DNA of 64,000 nucleotides from Artemisia argyi (lineage: Eukaryota > Streptophyta > Magnoliopsida > Asterales > Asteraceae). Each line of letters starts with the position of its first letter. The stretch's first letter is position 1. The notes under the pieces were generated by a model. It was not told where the DNA came from. It did not search any database and worked only from the letters and a program-made list of their open reading frames with translations. The stretch spans positions 70,582,953 through 70,646,952 of the forward strand of contig CM060702.1 of assembly GCA_030686995.1 (NCBI GenBank), in the 5' to 3' direction. Below, one piece after another: positions 62,013-64,000 of this stretch. Made by a program: the position numbers and the translations under genes.

Positions 62013-63938
62013 ATGGGAGACGAGAGAAAGGTTGGAGTAGCCGTAGATTTTTCAAGTTGTAGCCGAGCAGCGTTGCAATGGGCAGTCGATAATGTTGTTA
62101 GGAAAGGTGATCATCTTATTCTCGTAAGCATTCGTCCTGAAGGCAATTCTGAAGGAACCGAAATGCAGTTATGGGAGGTCACCGGTTCTCGTACGTCTTT
62201 ATTTGTTTGTTTCTCATTGGATTATTGGTTTTAGAATTATATGTTATTGATTCAGTTTGTCATATATATTATTAGAAATAACTGCAAAATTTGTTCATGC
62301 GATTTGCACATTTTGACCAAAATCATGTATGATTGGCAAATTAAAGAATCGAGCGAAAACCATCCCTGTCAGGATTACTCATGTCAATAGCTTGTGAAAA
62401 GGATGGTTTTAGGCTTTTAGCCAAAGTGGACAAATCATATAGCGGATTTTACAGTCAAATATTAAATCAACCGCCACGTACGCCTTTTGTTTTGTTTGTG
62501 TGTGATATTGATCATTGGTATGTTATTAATTTCAATGATAATGTATTGTTTGAGTTTCCAGGATTTATAAGTATGGACATATATTTGTGTGATTAACACG
62601 TCTTAAGCGATTGTTATCATAATTTATGTAATCTTGCATGTTGATCATGGCTTTGTTCTGTGAGGAAAACTATGTTGGACTTTACTGGATCCTTATTTTG
62701 AGGATTTATATTCATAATTTGTGAATAAATTATGTGTTACATAAACTTCTGATTAGCGGGGTGTTTGAAATTTCTTATTATAGGCAGTTGAAATTTCCTA
62801 TTGTTTTGTTTAATTTGAACAACTTCCACATAGTTTTTCAAAACCACTTATTTCACCAAAAGGACATATAACCAACGGTATGTGACTAGCCTGCAGCCAA
62901 AGAGTTGTGGGTTCAAGTCTCAGTTGAGACATGTGTGAGATTTTAGGTGTGTGATATATATTTGCCAAACACCCCCTTAGAAATAGCAACTTTAATGAGA
63001 GTATTGTTTTGTATAAAAAGGTTTTATATCTAATCATCAGATAATGTGTTACCATTTGAAGCCGCAACCTGTAGTGATTAGATATTGATCTAATGCTCCT
63101 GTATTTGAAGGCGATTTGCTTCAAGTAGAATATAAAATTCTTGGTATACCTTTTGTAGTAGCTGACTGATCTGGAAGAGTTCACTAACCCACGACCAGCC
63201 CACTGAATGGTGTCGATGGTCTCCATGGCAGGCGAAACGCCCAATCTTTGGCCTAAATCCCATTGTTTATTGGATTGGAGTTTATTCCCTAAATTTTGTG
63301 ACTTCTGTGTATACTTTCATCAAATACATAATCGATAAAATGTGAAATAGGAGGTTTCGTGGCAGTCGCGTGCTACGTTAGTTACAATAATATGATTTTT
63401 ATCCTTTGACAGGTTGTTTTCTTTATTGTTTGCCATAATGAAATTTAGTTTTCTTTAGTCATGTGTTAAATATACAAATGGTCATTTGTTAGAAGTGATT
63501 CATATAGCTTCAATAACTTGTGTTTGTTTAAAAATATTGCTTAGCTTTTGAGTTAAGCTCTGTTACCAAACAAAGGTGAAAGTGATTATTCTATGTGAAA
63601 GATCTCATTTATTGTTCATATCTCTTACTTATGTTCCTTTTTCAGCTTTAATCCCTTTGACTGAGTTATGTGACGCCCATGTCATGAAGAAGTATGGGAC
63701 TACACCTGATGCAGAAACACTAGAAATCATTAACCTGGCTGCATCTCAGAAAGAGGTAACATTACTTTTATACATATGGAATCACAATAGGATACTAAAG
63801 GCTTTATCTGTGGCTACAGGTTATTGTTCTCATGAAAATCTTTTGGGGAGATGCTCGAGAGAAACTATGTGAAGCTGTTGAAAATATCCCACTAGACTGT
63901 CTTATAATAGGGAACCGAGGGCTTGGCAAGTTAAAGAG
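62013..63938 (+). CDS. Universal stress protein (USPA-like), 3' end beyond the window
   Basis: Exons 62013-62190, 63646-63755 and 63820-63938 join in frame (phases 1, 0, 2). The start is MGDERKVGVAVDFSSCSRAA. The USP fold follows (LQWAVDNVVRKGDHLILV; ELCDAHVMKKYGTTPDAETL; VIVLMKIFWGDAREKLCEAV). The ATP-binding glycine stretch IIGNRGLGKLKR lies at the third exon's end, where GTAATC is the next donor. The final exon should carry the rest of the G-X2-G-X9-G(S/T) site and the last strand, and lies past 64000. Plant USPs of this type are small cytosolic stress-linked ATP-binding proteins. The 1.45-kb first intron contains no other recognisable gene. Confidence 0.9.
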
Positions 63939-64000
63939 GTAATCACCCTTTTATGGGAAGTGTTTAATTTTTTTCCAAATATCTAATATCCCCTGACCCG

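Noticed and set aside
62860..63240. Possible SINE in the USP intron (GGGTTCAAGTCTC resembles a tRNA box B)
   Set aside because: There is no convincing box A at the right spacing and no A- or T-rich tail or target duplication.
62810..63244. 144-codon minus-strand open frame in the USP intron
   Set aside because: No domain, no splice context, AT-rich composition; likely chance.

Overview
The window is nuclear DNA of a flowering plant. It is AT-rich, and its genes have many GT-AG introns and plant-specific families. The retroelements (a long-LTR SIRE/Maximus-type Copia element and a TNT1-like Copia fragment) are common in large composite-family (Asteraceae) genomes. The family-level placement is an inference from style, not a proof.

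Region 1 (1-1.8 kb) is AT-rich repeat DNA. It holds a foldback MITE bounded by TA microsatellites and two tandem Helitron-like 3' ends. Region 2 (1.8-30.4 kb) is gene-rich. It contains a FIP1-like mRNA polyadenylation factor (+), an IQD calmodulin-binding protein (+), a SAL1-type PAP phosphatase (-) and a CDC24-like multi-OB-fold protein (+). All four could be rebuilt exon by exon with intact frames. SAL1 and the OB-fold gene are divergent across about 1.8 kb; IQD and SAL1 converge.

Region 3 (30.4-40.4 kb) is sparse. It has one small unrecognised two-exon gene, several orphan exon-like fragments (one clearly from an LSD1-like histone demethylase) and short tandem repeats. Region 4 (40.4-60 kb) is a transposon nest. 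In order it holds a 3'-truncated Copia element, a Mutator-like element with a 9-bp target duplication, a 132-bp TIR element inside that, and a PIF/Harbinger-type element. The Harbinger element has a TAA target duplication and a Myb-like ORF1 gene, which is split by a complete 12.2-kb SIRE-type retrotransposon with its own 5-bp duplication. Region 5 (60-64 kb) carries two tandem universal stress protein copies. The first has only its first exon; the second runs off the window.

The most unusual signal is inside the SIRE element. Besides gag-pol it has two extra open frames. Each is preceded by its own TATA-like box, the first also by an apparent leader intron. Inverted copies of a GGCGGAACC / GGTTCCGCC motif lie upstream of these TATA boxes and of the LTR TATA box. 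Other notable points are a six-unit 29-residue repeat at the FIP1 C terminus with alternating subtypes, and a strong bias of premature stops in all three mobile-element genes towards codons one C-to-T step from Gln or Arg.
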